A stretch of DNA of 64,000 bases, from the NCBI GenBank assembly GCA_034440615.1, contig JAOTOM010004362.1:67001-131000 (forward strand), written 5' to 3'. Origin of the DNA: Ashinkailepas kermadecensis. Taxonomy: Eukaryota; Arthropoda; Thecostraca; Neolepadidae. The notes under the pieces were generated by a model. It did no database searches. It was not told the DNA's origin and saw nothing but the letters and a program-made list of their open reading frames with translations. Position 1 is the stretch's first letter. Each line of letters starts with the position of its first letter. The position numbers were made by a program, and so were the translations under genes. This document shows positions 1-12,235 of the stretch, piece after piece.

Positions 1-286
1 TTCAAGTTCACATTCGGGATGATTTTTGGCCGTACCGTATCTTCCATTGACGATGGGCGCATCCATTATTCACACTATATTTGGCTTCAAGGGATGATAT
101 ATCTGCATCTTTAAATAGTGACATAATGATGAAATTCGTGTACAGAAGGAACGCCTTTCAAGAGGACCGCGGTAAGGGTGGAAGCGTGCGATATCGGCAC
201 ACACGGCTAGTTTTTCCGCTTTGTCTTCACACCATTTCCGCAGGGAATAGTGCGATGGAGTGCGGCATGCGCGGTAGCGACACACA

Positions 287-343
287 AACACACACCTACA
301 CACCTACACACCTACACACCTACATACGCACACACACACACAC
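287..343. repeat. CA-rich simple repeat
   Basis: ACACACCT and CA repeats run together here. They create open frames on both strands that carry no protein signal. A GC-rich block (about 345-590) follows directly. Confidence 0.85.
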
Positions 344-344
344 G

Positions 345-590
345 CACCGCGCCGGCGGCTCCCTCGCCAGCTCCAGCTGGGACCGGTGGACCCTAGCGGC
401 GGCTGCGGGCGCTCGCTGCCCAGTCGCGTCGGCTCCAGTCGTGGCTCGTGCCGCGCCTGGCGGCCTCCCGGCGGAGTCTGCCCTGGGGCGATAACAAGGC
501 CACTTCCCCGGGACCGGCCTGGCGCCACGCAATCAGTGCGTGACGTGGTGCGTGCCACTCGGAGCGGGCGCGCCGACGGAGGGTCTCGGT
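345..590. other. GC-rich block without recognised gene
   Basis: This stretch is much richer in G+C and CpG than its surroundings and is open in several frames. The translations are Pro/Arg/Ala-rich with no recognisable domain. It could be a promoter-associated CpG-rich segment or a 5' exon of a gene off the left edge, but nothing in the sequence decides this. Confidence 0.3.
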
Positions 591-734
591 GACTCAGGAA
601 ACAACCTCCACCATGGCTGTCGTCGGACGCTGTTGTGGTGTGGATGACTACACGTCGCTTCAAACAGATGGTGTGGAATTCCACACCACTTAGCGTGCCT
701 CGGAAAGTTAGATGCTGTATGGTTCCTACTCCCA

Positions 735-905
735 ACACAACTTTTTGGTCATGATGGTATGCTACTGACGGCATCACACGCCACTGTTGATATAGGACGC
801 TACTGACCGTATAACACGTCACTGATGTTATGGGACGCCACTAACGGCATAATACGCTGCTGATGTTATAGCACGCCACTAACGGTATATCACGACGCTG
901 CATCA
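735..905. repeat. Degenerate tandem repeat, unit about 26 bp
   Basis: Phrases of the type 'acgccactgatgttatagg' recur about six times with substitutions. This is an old, diverged minisatellite. Confidence 0.6.
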
Positions 906-2280
906 CCCCATCATTCGCCGGTCACGTCGCATTCGCTTCAAGTGAATGCAGTGATGTTTCCTTAACCAGGGCCCGAGCTTCGCCAAGGTCATGTGGCGAC
1001 TTCCCTCGAGCATTCGTCACGCATGATTACTTCTTCCCGTGTACTCCCGTAGAAGTAGTCGCTATGCACGGAAATGTCCTCTGAGCTCAGGCCACAGCTG
1101 GGTGTGGCTTAGCACAGCCGCGGGATGAGAAGTTCGTGCCATGCCTGCATCTCGGGGTCACGAGGAGGTAGTCAAGTCCAGCCTTATGAACAGCTCGGCT
1201 GTGTGTTGGAAATTTTGACAACTCAATTTGCTATTTGAGCAATTTGTCAGCATAATTTGGCTCTGACACGCACCATACTCCTCCTTTGTCACAACACTGA
1301 TCAGATGTGTCATGGTGTAAGCTACCACATTGACTTATAGTTATTGAGGGTGCCCAGCTTCAGCATATCCACGGCTTCCCCAGCAGTTTTAAGAATTTCT
1401 TGTTCTTCAACTTTTAGCCATGCTATGCACATTTGGTGAACAAAACCAGGGCTTAGTGGTGTCTTCAATCATTTATCATCGGAAATCTCATACCTTTGCT
1501 TCGAAAAACTGGACGGTGTTTTCTTCACCAGAGCATTTGGCCACTCGAAAGACGATTCAGCCTATTTAAGCCGGAGGGTCGTGGGAACGGGGGCACGTTC
1601 ATCACGCTTTGAAAACGAAAACAAACAGTGACAGTGAATAAATATTCATAAAAACTAAGTAGAAGTGACGGTCAATACTATTTGATCGCTCCTCCATAGC
1701 GCAATTAAGACACCATGTACAGGAAGATAAGGTATGTTATATTGTTCTGAGCATCTCCTCGCATCAATGTTGTTCAACCACACATGTGCTTCATGTGTCT
1801 TGCAAGTTCTGGGAGCTCCTTAACCTCTATTTTCGAAGAAGTACTCACATATTTCCCAGGAATGTCCATCCATCCCGCCCGTAAGGTCGGCGAGGATTGT
1901 TGTTCGATATATTATCATCGCGGCTTTGATCCTTGCGGTCATCTGCCCAAAACAGGTCTGAGAGTCACGTACATCTGAACTAGTAACTTGCACGTAGTTG
2001 GTGTCCACGGACAGGCTGGGTAATTGGACCGCTTCTTCGCCGCCAACTCTGCTCACACCACCACGTCTGAAGTCAACGAGAGTAGCAACAAAACTCCAAT
2101 TTTCTTGCATACTTGTTGCTAGTTTGTAAGCATGCATGCAGTGGTTTACAACCTTGCTCGCTGCATAATTATTTTTGCTGTATGGTGTTGCACTTAGAAA
2201 TCCGCATTCATTCGTCAGTAAATTGTGGCTACGAGCAGCGTTGTCTGCATATTCATTGTACATGCATGAGTCAAATATGG
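906..2280. other. Intergenic, no gene seen
   Basis: There is no long or domain-bearing frame on either strand. A segment near 1804-1870 reappears in part at 3602-3690 (see that entry). Otherwise nothing recognisable. Confidence 0.6.
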
Positions 2281-2289
2281 CGCATGCCC

Positions 2290-2311
2290 TCCTCCTCTCC
2301 CCCCCCCCTCT

Positions 2312-2346
<35 letters not shown>

Positions 2347-2640
2347 ACTCTGTCACTCTGTCACTCTCTCTGTCACTCTGTCACTCTGTCACCATCATTT
2401 ACGCTTCCCCTATATTTGCCTCTTGCTGTCCCTGTCTCTGTCCTTGTCCCTGTCCTTGTCCCTGTCCCTGTCCCTGTCCCCGTATCTGTCCCTGTCCCTG
2501 TCCCTGTCCCTGTCTTCTTTCCTTATCCTCCTCCTTTCTTTCTTATTCCTCAGCTCCCTCTCTCCCTCTCTTTTTCTCCCTCTTCGACTCCATTTCCATC
2601 TTCCTCTCCCTTTCCCTCACCTGTTTCCTCTTCATTTCTG
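2290..2640. repeat. Polypyrimidine tract: (TC)n, (CTGTCA)n, (CTGTCC)n
   Basis: About 350 bp are almost purely pyrimidine on the + strand. They begin with (TC)n near 2316, continue with CTGTCA-type and then CTGTCC-type hexamers, and end in CTC/TTC-rich sequence. Open frames across it (Leu/Ser or Pro/Val repeats) are products of the repeat. Confidence 0.9.
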
Positions 2641-3109
2641 TTAAATCTAATCTTCGTTGTTAGTATGCGTGGCTCCGTTGATCCTTCGCATATGTGGGTA
2701 TTATTTATATGTACGTCTCTGCAAACCATGCACATTGTAGAAGAGATCCTGCTCTCATCCACCTCTGCATCAAATACATTTGGAAAGCCTCTCACTTGGC
2801 CAGCCCAACCGCACTGTAAATTGAAAGGATTCCGTGCACCAGTCAATCAATGTCGTACACCTGTCGCAAGCTTCCCCAAGTCTCACTGGTCGGTCCGAGG
2901 TCTCGTGCACCGTGCCCATTTCCCAGCACAGAAGACTCGGTGGCCGCTGCACGTGCCGTCGTGCCTCCGCGGAACGCGCGTGCACCGACGGCGGACCAGC
3001 GACCAAAACACAGAGCAGGGCAACACCGGGCTGGTGCCGGGCGGTGCCCATCGACGGTGCCGATCACAGTCGGCGACGGTGCGATGAACGGTCGGTCGAC
3101 GGGTGCAGC

Positions 3110-3200
3110 AGGCACACCAATCGCGCCCAATCACAAACAATGATGCCCAATCACGCCCGATCACAAACAATGACGCCCAATCACGCCAGATCACAATGAT
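3110..3200. repeat. Three-copy 30-bp tandem repeat
   Basis: A unit containing 'aatcacgcc(c/a)gatcacaa' recurs three times at about 30-bp spacing. Confidence 0.75.
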
Positions 3201-4262
3201 GGAGCCCTCGGCGTCCATTAACGCTGACTGAGATACTGCAGTGTCCTTTGTGCAGTGTTCCTATCCACCCCTACCCCACCCCTTCCTCCCGGGATATCAT
3301 TTGGTCTGGATTTAGTTGCGCAGTTGTGTTGTGCTTCGAGTCGTTTCTCACCACGGGAGGTGCGCTTTGAACATAACTGGGCGAGTGTTGGAGACATTAC
3401 AGATGGAGTCTCCGCACCGTTTTGTACGTACTGCAAATTCATGGCGTTGTTCTTCCATGCCCATTCTTTTCATGCGACACCATAAGTCTGTCATTAATTC
3501 TTGTCCAAATATGTGAAGTTGCTTTGGCTACATGGAATATACCGGTATGCCAAGCAGCGTGAAAGTCCCTTGCCCTTGCCTTGCGTGAAAGTCCCTTGCC
3601 AGTTCTGGGAGCTCCTTAACCTCTATTTGCGAAAAAGTACAAAAAGTAGTAAAAAGTAGTTAAAAAATAGTTAATAAATATATTTCCGAGGAATCATGCT
3701 GAGGATCAATTCGTAGTGCTGCCAAAACATTGGTGTCACAGAGCAACGCCAGCATTTCTATTGGTGTTGCACTGACAACGTGAAAAATGTACGGTGCTTC
3801 TGCACCTGGATAATAGTTTTGTTTTTAAGTATTTCTTTTGTGTTGTTTATTTTGCCACTGTTTCATAGTAGCAGTACCGAACCGAGCACGTCATTTTAAT
3901 TTCTTTGCTAGGATATTTGTCTTCCCGACCGCAAGCAGATCTGACTGTTTACAGGAACAAAAACCTAATAACAGCTTGTGCTGTTTAATTGTCAGCTTGT
4001 CAGCTTGTCTACTTGTGCTGTTTCTTTGGGTTTTGACATAGGCATGCTGTAATCGGTCAGGTCAGATCAAATCTAATTTGATTTGGTTCAGTTGGCTTGG
4101 CCGCAATGATCTTACCTGGTCTTGTCTGCTCCGGTTGGGACTGGGTTAGTCTGGTTTGGTGTGGTCACATCAGGTCAGGTCATGCCAGGTTTGGTCAGAC
4201 CCGTTCGCCGTTTTACGGTTTTCTGGTCACCGTACAAATGAATGGTTGCCCAGACTCGGTCT

Positions 4263-4410
4263 GCGAACCAGCTCGCCTCTCGTTAGGGAACAGATCCAGT
4301 ATGGATATGGCCGAACCAGCTCGCCTCTCGTTAGGGAACAGATCCAGTATGGATATGGATACGAACCAGCTCGCCTCTCGTTAGGGAACAGATCCAGTAT
4401 GGATATGGCC
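4263..4410. repeat. Three-copy ~50-bp tandem repeat
   Basis: The unit starts GAACCAGCTCGCCTCTCGTT and ends AGTATGGATATGG. Copies begin near 4265, 4313 and 4363 and are nearly identical, so the duplication is young. Spacing varies by a few bases. Confidence 0.9.
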
Positions 4411-4439
4411 GCTTGGGGGAGAAATAGAATAATACATTA

Positions 4440-5685
4440 AATAGCACTCATGGTGTTTTCAAATACCATGCAAGCGGTGGCTCAATGTGGTTTGTTTCTG
4501 ACGTGTCTCGCTGGCTTTCTGGTGAACATCGGGCTGTTAATCCATAACAAATATTAGCAGTCATAGGGCAACATATACTTATTGGCAGTCGCACCGAGTT
4601 AAGTGATGGAATATAAACGATACTCTGCAGGGAATTGTACCCCCTAGCAAGGTTATTAGCGCAGGTAGATTGCTAGCAGGAACAGCTTGCATCTATTTCA
4701 TGGTGACTTATTTGGGGGAACAGCGGGGCGGTCGCCAACGGGAGATCACCCATTTGATCTGCTTAATTCACGTGTCGTCATTATTAGGCAGCTAAAGTTA
4801 TGATTTGGCAGTCTGTGGGTGCATGTGCACTCATAAACTAAATATGTGCATCCAGAACCTTGCTTGTGCACCCACAAAATGTGTGACGAAATTACGGTTT
4901 TCGCGTTATTCGTTATCGCATCCCCCCAACAGCGCGTTATTCGTTATCGCATCCCTTTCGCTTTCTCAAACATTCTTGTCATGACTAGACATACAATGTG
5001 CACCCGCCAGAATTTAGAGAAGCATGCGCCCATGGCTGACCCGACTGACCTACCTGACCTGACTGACGACCGGGTCACCTCTCGGAAGCACTGCGTTAGA
5101 TTAAACTGGACAGTGTTAGCAACTATTTCGGCGGAAGCCTGTCAGAATTACTCTCCCGATAGCCCGATCAAGTGGCCGGGTAGTGCGCAGAAGCCGAGCG
5201 ATTTTCGTGATGACCTTTTCGGCGGAAGTCCACATGGCATGCAATGCACTCTAGCAGATCAGGCCTCGTCCGATTTGCAGGCGACCTTCTGATATCGAGC
5301 ATGGGAACAAAGGATGGGAGCAAAGATTGCCAGAGCTCCGCGTCTTCAGACAACTTCGATCGCACGCTACCATTGAGTTCTGCATCAAGTTTGATGAAAC
5401 TGTTGTTTCATTGAGCTGAATGACAGTCGTTTCACACATGTCCTCGCATCGTTTCACACATGTCCTCGCATCTTTCGAGTCTTTCTCGTCACGCCCGACG
5501 TCATAGTTTCTTCCTTTTTTTTCGCCAACGCCATACATGGCCCGCCGTTTTCCGTCGTCGCCGCGCTATCTTTGCAATGTGTACAACGTCTCAGTGTGTC
5601 CAAGGTCTATCAGTTCCAGGTATTGGCGCGCCATTGCCATAAGTAACCAAAATTACTGGGAATAAATACTGGCGCGTACAACCTA
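4440..5685. other. Intergenic, no gene seen
   Basis: Short open frames occur but none has a domain, splice context or codon bias that supports a gene. Confidence 0.55.
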
Positions 5686-5689
5686 GGGG

Positions 5690-5880
5690 TCCCGGTAGCT
5701 CAGTCGGTAAGGCATTCGACTCTTGATAGTAACATCGTGGGTTCGAATCTTACGGCCGGCGGAACTTCCGAGTCCATCCTTGACCAGTTGGTGCGAGACG
5801 TTGTCGTCGCTAGATGACCCAGCAGCCGGATGCATCGCAGAAAAACCGATCAGCTTCTTTTCCATCCCAACATGCAAGCT
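5690..5880 (+). repeat. tRNA-derived SINE-like element
   Basis: The head resembles a tRNA. An A-box-like TAGCTCAGTCGG (about 5697) is followed 45 bp later by a B-box GGTTCGAATC (about 5740), the internal RNA polymerase III promoter layout. The acceptor stem does not pair properly and the D-stem is imperfect, so it is not a functional tRNA gene. Unrelated sequence follows the head without a recognisable tail. The right boundary is a guess. Confidence 0.6.
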
Positions 5881-6111
5881 CCAACCAAAATGATTAACTG
5901 TGACGCTTGAAATTATGATCAGTATTGCTGGGGCTTACATTAATGGAAATACGAGTCAAATGAACGAATGAAGCTTCAAAGAAAATACAATTTCACGCGT
6001 AAACATAGCCGATACTTACGCTACGCTTCCCGATCATGCCTATCATGCCTATATATATATCATGCCGATAATGCCTACAGCAACAACGGCACCCGTGCTG
6101 CGCCCATGAGG

Positions 6112-6700
6112 AACACACGCTGAGGGGAGGTGAGAGGCACGTGCACTGAGAGGAAGTGAGAGGAGCGTGCACTGAGGGGAAGTGAGAGGCACGTGCACTG
6201 AGGGGAAGTGAGAGGCACGTGCACTGAGAGGAAGTGAGAGGAGCGTGCACTGAGAGGAAATGAGAGGAGCGTGCACTGAGGGGAAATGAAAGGAGCGTGC
6301 ACTGAGAGGAAATGAGAGGAGCGTGCACTGAGAGGAAGTGAGAGGCACGTGCACTGAGAGGAAGTGAGAGGCACGTGCACTGAGGGGAAGTGAGAGGCGC
6401 GTGCACTGAGAGGAAGTGAGAGGAGCGTGCACTGAGAGGAAGTGAGAGGAGCGTGCACTGAGGGGAAGTGAGAGGCACGTGCACTGAGGGGAAGTGAGTG
6501 GAGCGTGAACTGAGGGGAAGTGAGAGGAGCGTGCACTGAGAGGAAGTGAGAGGAAGTGAGAGGGACGTGCACTGAGAGGAAATGAGAGGCAGGTACACTG
6601 AGAGGAAATGAGAGGCACGTACCCCGAGAGGAAATGAGAGGAACCTACACTGAGAGGCACGTACACTGAGAGAAAATGAGAGACACGTACATTGAGAGGA
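6112..6700. repeat. 26-bp minisatellite, about 22 units
   Basis: The unit is close to GCACTGAGGGGAAGTGAGAG followed by GCACGT. Two unit types alternate irregularly: one carries the palindrome CACGTG and the other has AGCGTG in its place. Because 26 is not a multiple of three, all frames are similarly open and give Ser/Leu/Pro-rich translations on the - strand; these are artefacts. Units become more diverged toward 6700. Confidence 0.95.
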
Positions 6701-6711
6701 AATGACAGGCA

Positions 6712-6815
6712 CTGGTCTCCACTGTACCGGCGGTACAGAGTTCGAGTCGCTTCACGCACTCCTGGTCCATGAAGCCACACCAGCAAGAATTGGGACAACA
6801 TTTGTGAAGAAACTT
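6712..6815 (+). repeat. SINE-like fragment sharing a tail with 14040-14390
   Basis: A B-box-like AGTTCGAGTCGC (about 6738) is followed by TGGTCCATGAAGCCACACCA (about 6766). Nearly the same tail (TGGTCCATAAAGCCACCCAG) is at about 14337 in the GPCR intron, downstream of another tRNA-like head. Confidence 0.5.
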
Positions 6816-6857
6816 CTTGTATTTCTATTAGCGAGCGTCAGCCAACAAGTGACAGCG

Positions 6858-7140
6858 CCGCGGACGCGTCTGTGGCCGTGGCCGTGCCCGTGCCCGTGCC
6901 CGTGCCCGTGCCCGTGCCCGTGCCCGACAGCGCCGCGGACGCGTCTGTGCCCGTGCCCGTGCCCGTGCCCGACAGCGCCGCGGACGCGTCTGTGCCCGTG
7001 CTCGACAGCGCCGCGGACGCGTCTGTGCCCGTGCCCGACAGCGCCGCGGACGCGTCTGTGCCCGTGCCCGACAGCGCCGCGGACGCGTCTGTGCCCGTGC
7101 CCGACAGCGGCCCGGACGCGTCTGTGCCCGTGCCCGACGC
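6858..7140. repeat. 33-bp minisatellite with CCCGTG expansion
   Basis: The unit reads GACAGCGCCGCGGACGCGTC then TGTGCCCGTGCCC, 33 bp, with a (GTGCCC)n expansion at the left. Because 33 is a multiple of three, one + frame (6872-7249) encodes repeated DSAADASVPVP and runs on into about 35 non-repetitive residues. No promoter, signal peptide or splice site supports it as a gene, so I treat it as a minisatellite. Confidence 0.85.
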
Positions 7141-7439
7141 GCAAAGGAGTGCCCCTGTCATCGGAGCACAAACTCGGCTTGAAATAAACTATCAAGAATA
7201 TGTTGCCTTTCAACAGCTAGGCACCCAATTGATCAGATGCTCCAAGTAGTCTGGCATGGTCAACACCATGTCGCACGTGGTTCTCCTCGTCTCAATGCTA
7301 TGCCAATTCAGTGTTTACCCGTTTCGGTATCGAAGAAAATCAACAAGAAGCGAAACCAAAACATCTATTTCTATATCAGTGGATCGACATGCTCAACTTT
7401 CTTAGTGTAACTATGTAGCTCTTAAAGGCTTATTAAGGA

Positions 7440-7940
7440 TGGTAATTGTCATTGCATATTCGTGCTGTCATTGTGCAACTGACTATATTCGTGCTGTTAT
7501 TGTGTAACTGCCTATATTCATGCTGCCATTGTGCACCTGCCCATATTTGTGCTGCCATTACGTAAATGTCTCTGCTGGTCCTGTTATTGTGGAAATGTAT
7601 ACATTTGTGCTGCTATTGTGCAACTGCTTATATTCGTGCTGCCGTCGTGTAGCTGCTTATATTCGTGTTGCCGTCGTGTAGCTGCTTATATTCGTGCTGC
7701 CTTGACGTAAATGTCTATATTTGTTCCGGTGTTGTGTAAATGTTAATGTACGTGCTTTCATTGTGTAAATGTGTCCATTCATGTTGTCATTGCGCAAATG
7801 TTTAGACTTGTACTGACGTTGTGTAGATGTCCATGCTCGTGTTGCCATTGTGTATATGTGCATATTTATGCTGTCATTGTCTAAATGTCCATTTCCGTGC
7901 TGCCATGGTGTAAATGTTTGTATTCGTACGGTCATTGTCT
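7440..7940. repeat. Degenerate ~30-bp minisatellite
   Basis: Phrases such as TTCGTGCTGCCATTGTGTAA recur about 16 times with many substitutions over 500 bp. This is older and more diverged than the neighbouring arrays. Confidence 0.8.
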
Positions 7941-7969
7941 AAGCGTCAATATTGTTATAAATGCACCAG

Positions 7970-8110
7970 AACCATTGGTACAAAGGAAATACCACTAGTA
8001 CAAACTTAATACAACTGTCATACCACTTGGCACAAATGCAATACCACTGGTACAAATGCAATACCACTGGTACTACTGTAATACCACTGGTACAAGTGTA
8101 ACAGGACAAT
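7970..8110. repeat. ~20-bp repeat AATACCACTGGTACAAATGC
   Basis: About six copies of a 19-20-bp unit centred on ACCACTGGTACAA lie in tandem, diverging at the left end. Confidence 0.75.
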
Positions 8111-8811
8111 CCACGTCGAGGAGGCGGCATTTAGCTCATAACAGCCAGACGTGTAGCCGTTTTGGGATGATTTTTCTCGCCTACCAGAACATTAACGAGA
8201 TGGCATAGTCGTACCCGGTGTGGTCGGATATCCTGCTTTATTTCCAAGTTCACGAAGTCAGCGGCATTGCCGCTTGATATGCTTGTCTGCTGCTGGTCGC
8301 AAGCTTCAGCTTGCAATTGCCGTCGCTCACACGTCACACCAAATTCCAAAAGGCGTATTAATTAGAGATCAGGTCGCAATTTTGTTGAGAATTCTGGCAA
8401 CATGAAACTACTGCGCTTAGTGCTGTCGGAAATCCCGCTTCTGCCGGTTAACCTCCACATGGTTCGCTAGCCTCGCAACCGGAAATTATTCCTAGCTATT
8501 TGTCAGTAACGACATGCTCGACTAGTGGAGCGGCAATCACAGAAATGCACATGCAACGGCCGCTCAGCACCGTAAATCGGTCCCACGGCAGGACGACCCG
8601 TCACCTTCACGACCTGTCCGCTACACCCGTGTCGTGTGGTGAATCACGAGCTGCGCGAGCCGCCACCGGCGACGCCACACGACTCGGTGATCGCGCGACA
8701 ATGGACAATGGACACGCCAACAGTGCTCGTCGGCCACATTTGTCACGTCGACGGCTGCATGCACGGGCACCGACACCCTCGTGTCTCTCTAGAGGGACGG
8801 TGACGAGACCT

Positions 8812-8965
8812 ACGCTGGCGTACTGGCTGGCGTGCCGGCTGGCGTACTTGACTGGCGTGCTGGTTGGCGTACTGACTGGCGTGCTCGCTGGCGTACTTAC
8901 TGGCGTACTGGCAGGCGTACTGGCTGGCGTTACTGGCTGGCGTGCTGGCCGTCGTACTCTGCAAC
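8812..8965. repeat. 12-bp minisatellite (CTGGCGTACTGG type)
   Basis: GCTGGCGTACTG/GCTGGCGTGCTG alternate over about 150 bp. The Val/Leu/Ala-Gly frame on the + strand comes from the repeat. Confidence 0.85.
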
Positions 8966-9269
8966 GCCACGCCGTTTTGTCACATCTTGTTCATGTCTGA
9001 GCTGAAGCGAAGGCTGGTGGGAGAGGGCGGACGAGTCGACCTCTGCGCTCCGAGGGGCGGAACTGTCGAGGACAGCGCGGCCGACTCCGCCTGGGTGGGA
9101 TCCTGCCGCAGTGTCTGAGCTACCGTACCTGCCCCACTGGAGCGTCCTCGTCTGATCTGCCGTACCGAGCCGTCTCGGCTGTTCATTGGGTGGTTCTCGA
9201 CGCACTTTATGCACGATCACGTCTAATGGCGCCGCCCACACTGTTTCGCCGGTGGGCCGCCGGATTGGG

Positions 9270-9355
9270 AAATGTTCCGAGTGGTGCGAGTGTTGAACCC
9301 GGGACTTTGGTACCCAGAGCTCAACACCTTAAGCATTAGGCCATCCCCGCCCCTA
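9270..9355 (-). repeat. tRNA-like SINE head (reverse strand)
   Basis: On the - strand an A-box-like TGGCCTAATGCTTAAGG (about 9345 down to 9329) is followed by a B-box-like GGGTTCAACAC (about 9298 down to 9288). The spacing fits a tRNA-derived promoter. No clean acceptor stem or tail is visible, so this is a SINE fragment or tRNA pseudogene. Confidence 0.5.
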
Positions 9356-9359
9356 CTGA

Positions 9360-11490
9360 GTCGTCTCAAGTATTCGCTTTTGTACTGGGCTGTCCTACTG
9401 AGCGCTATTCTACTCAGGTTGTCACGCTGTTTCCTTTATGATTTGTTGTTGCAACAGGCCAAATATGCGACTATTCTTGTGGTATTTGACTAATAGAATG
9501 GGCTGATTACTATAATTATAACTTTATAATTTAAACTATGTATGTTGTGCTGGTTGTTTGAACCATAATTAACCGGTCAGAAGTTTGTTCGACGTTTCGC
9601 CGACTGGCACGTCTATGCCGCGCTATGTTTTCCAGCAGATGGCATAGCTTCTGGTGAAGACGGTGAGGATATCAAGACGGGAATTTAAGGTCAAGGTCAT
9701 GCGTATGAAGCGTGGAAACCAGCTCATTTTTGAGCATTCGAAAGTGGTTGTACCGTAATTTCCCAAGCTAGGAACCACAGAGCGATGAAGCAAAGACAAG
9801 TGGGGCTGAAATGACGAGATGCCCAGTCAGGTGCCCAAAGGCCAGTGGACCTGGAATGACGAAGTGCCCAGTCAGGTGCCCGAAGGTTTGACCAAAGCTC
9901 AATTATTCATGCCCGACCAGATAAAGGCACCCACTTTTATGGTTATGCATTTCACACACATCGTCTCTTTCTAGAAATTGTTCGTTACTGGGATCAAACC
10001 GAACACTGATTTCGAAGTCGGCACAAAAACCTACCCTAGAAATCAAGCTGTTGCAAAAGCAAATGTTGAATTGAGCCACACAACGTCACTTGTGTGACTG
10101 ACCTGGGATGACCTTTGACGAGTGGAAGCACTAAGCTGCATATAGAAGGCATGCGAACTGATTTAATAATAGCATGTGATGTCATTTATTTGTCTAAAAA
10201 TGCTTATCAATACCCATCCGGCAATTCGCCAATTCGAGGGAGAAGGGTAGTGGATCACACTTCGGATCATACTTCCGTGACCTAAGCAGATATCTACCTG
10301 AAACTTGTCACACATGTAGAAGACATGGTCATTTACCTACATCTACATACATATGTTTCGGGTTTTGTGTTTCCGTACTTGTTTTGTGGCTGGAAATGCC
10401 GAACTTGGAAACAAAGATGACGTTTTGGCATTGGTCTAACCTACTGACCTGATCGGTGTTCACCCAAAGTATTTTGGCATTTGTCTGAAATCAAATGCCT
10501 AAAGATCGATATCTGAACCTCCTACGTATCTTTGAAACCTAATTCTTCACAGCACTTGCGATACTACTCTACAACTGACACTTTTCGAAACCGCTGAACT
10601 GACATTGACGTCGTCCAGCTCGGTGACTGCGGAAAAGAAGAAAACACCCTGCAAAAAAGATGACAAAGAGGTCTACTCTTCAATTGTTCAAGGGTAGGCC
10701 AGCTTCCAGCGTTTTATCGCCATATGTTCGGTAGCTATCTCAGAAAGACACGAGGGGTCAATATGTTCTGCTCGGCAGCTGGAAGGTTGGGAAGGATGGA
10801 CGAGAACCACCAGTGGTCATTTATATGTTCCGCTCAGAGGCGAGAAGTGTGAAAACAGAACGATGTTGGCCGATAGGGGCACTTTGCTCCCGTTTGCCCA
10901 GCATTGCCGCCCATGTGCGGACTACGTGAAGGTTTTTTTTTGCTATCGGTGTTGCTTCTGTATTACTACACTTAGCTACGGATTCGATTTCATCTCTTCC
11001 CGCAGTTTGCTTCCCGCAGCTCTATAGGAAAAAACAAACTTGCAGGGACGAATGCCATGCAAAACATAGCCGACGTGACTGGGGGCAATGTTGCAGACGA
11101 GACGAGTTCACGCAGTGTATAGTGCGATCCTACTGGCCGTTTCAGCAAAAAAGGAAACATTGTTTCGCTATCAGTTCTCAAAGCGCACGCTGTGAGGCAC
11201 CGGAGTGAATATTTATTGTTTCCCATTCAAGGGATTTGCAACGTCGCTCATCTTTTCCAGGAAAAATACAATGCGGCCACTTGTCGTATCCCACACCCTG
11301 CTCTGGATATGAGTTTCTCTCCGCTATCATTTTGCCGTTTTCCTTACCCCATTATCCCACATGAGTCGCATACACCGTAACTTCAATCAAATAACCAACC
11401 AACAGCCCACATACATTCACACGTTTCGGACGTCCTTAGCATTCCAGCTTTGAAAAAGCAATCACTTCAGCAATTGTTTGTTTTCCAACG
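9360..11490. other. Intergenic, no gene seen
   Basis: Mixed-composition DNA with only short frames. A near-duplicate phrase about 'tgacgaagtgcccagtcagg' occurs twice at 9812-9880. No domains, RNAs or terminal repeats were recognised. Confidence 0.55.
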
Positions 11491-11509
11491 CCGTCTCCAA
11501 TCTCAGCGA

Positions 11510-11760
11510 CGTGGCGTAGGAAGGCACTGTGTGGGTCTGGAAATTGGCGGAAGAATCTGTGTGGGTGTGGGAAGTGGCGGAAGGATCTGGGTGGGTCTGG
11601 GAGGTAGCGGGAGGATCTGTGTGGGTTTGGGAGGTGGCGTAGGAAGGATCTGTGTGAGTTTGGAAGGTGACGGAAGGATCTGTGTGGGTCTGGGAGGTGG
11701 CGTAGGAAGGATCTGTGTGGGTTTGGGAGGTAGCGGAAGGCTCAGAAGGAGCTGCCGTCA
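11510..11760. repeat. ~33-bp minisatellite (GGATCTGTGTGGGTCTGGGA)
   Basis: About eight units of 27 or 33 bp, all multiples of three. They produce a Gly/Val-rich frame on + and a Thr/Asp/Pro/Ser-rich frame on -. No gene context. Confidence 0.85.
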
Positions 11761-12235
11761 CCTGAACTTGGGATAACAAACACATATTCCCCATGGTGTT
11801 CCATGGAGAGCAGCCAGTCTCAAAAAGTTTGTAGCTTGCAAAACTGAATATTTTCATGCGTTCCCACATGTCAGGTACGGCTGGCAAGGCACGGTGTGCA
11901 GAAGATGCCGCCCTGTGCGATGTGCATGTCGTGATGTATGCAATGCACCGAATGCCTCGCACCATACATACACGGTATAGCCAACGTGAAGCAGTCGATA
12001 TTAGGAGTTCTTGAAATATGTGTGCTTTGCCCGCGGCTCTGGCATAGCTAGGAGCAAAGAGGAAACTGGGGAGGGGTGAGGGTGGGAGCAATTATCTGCT
12101 TAGATGAAGGGCTTTCGGTGGACTTGAATGACTTGGATGAAACTGTTTCGGTAGACAAAGCCTATGGAATCTGATAGAAATGCCTTCTTGTCTTTGGTAT
12201 TCACATTGTAGCTGACCTGATCATGGGTGAGTAAC

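Larger units (their letters stand above)
1804..3700. repeat. Dispersed duplication (1804-1870 and 3602-3700)
   Basis: The text 'agttctgggagctccttaac' followed by a CTCTATTT-cgaa-aagtac stretch occurs at about 1804 and again at about 3602 on the same strand. The copies then diverge around a shared 'atttcc-aggaat' segment. They are probably two fragments of one interspersed repeat. Confidence 0.6.

Noticed and set aside
2113..3087. 324-codon + frame
   Set aside because: Its core is a polypyrimidine simple repeat; the flanks show no domain or codon bias.
5692..5766. Functional tRNA gene
   Set aside because: A and B boxes are present but the acceptor and D stems do not pair; a SINE head is more likely.
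6049..6801. Long Ser/Leu/Pro-rich - strand frames
   Set aside because: Products of the 26-bp minisatellite; the same peptide appears in every frame.
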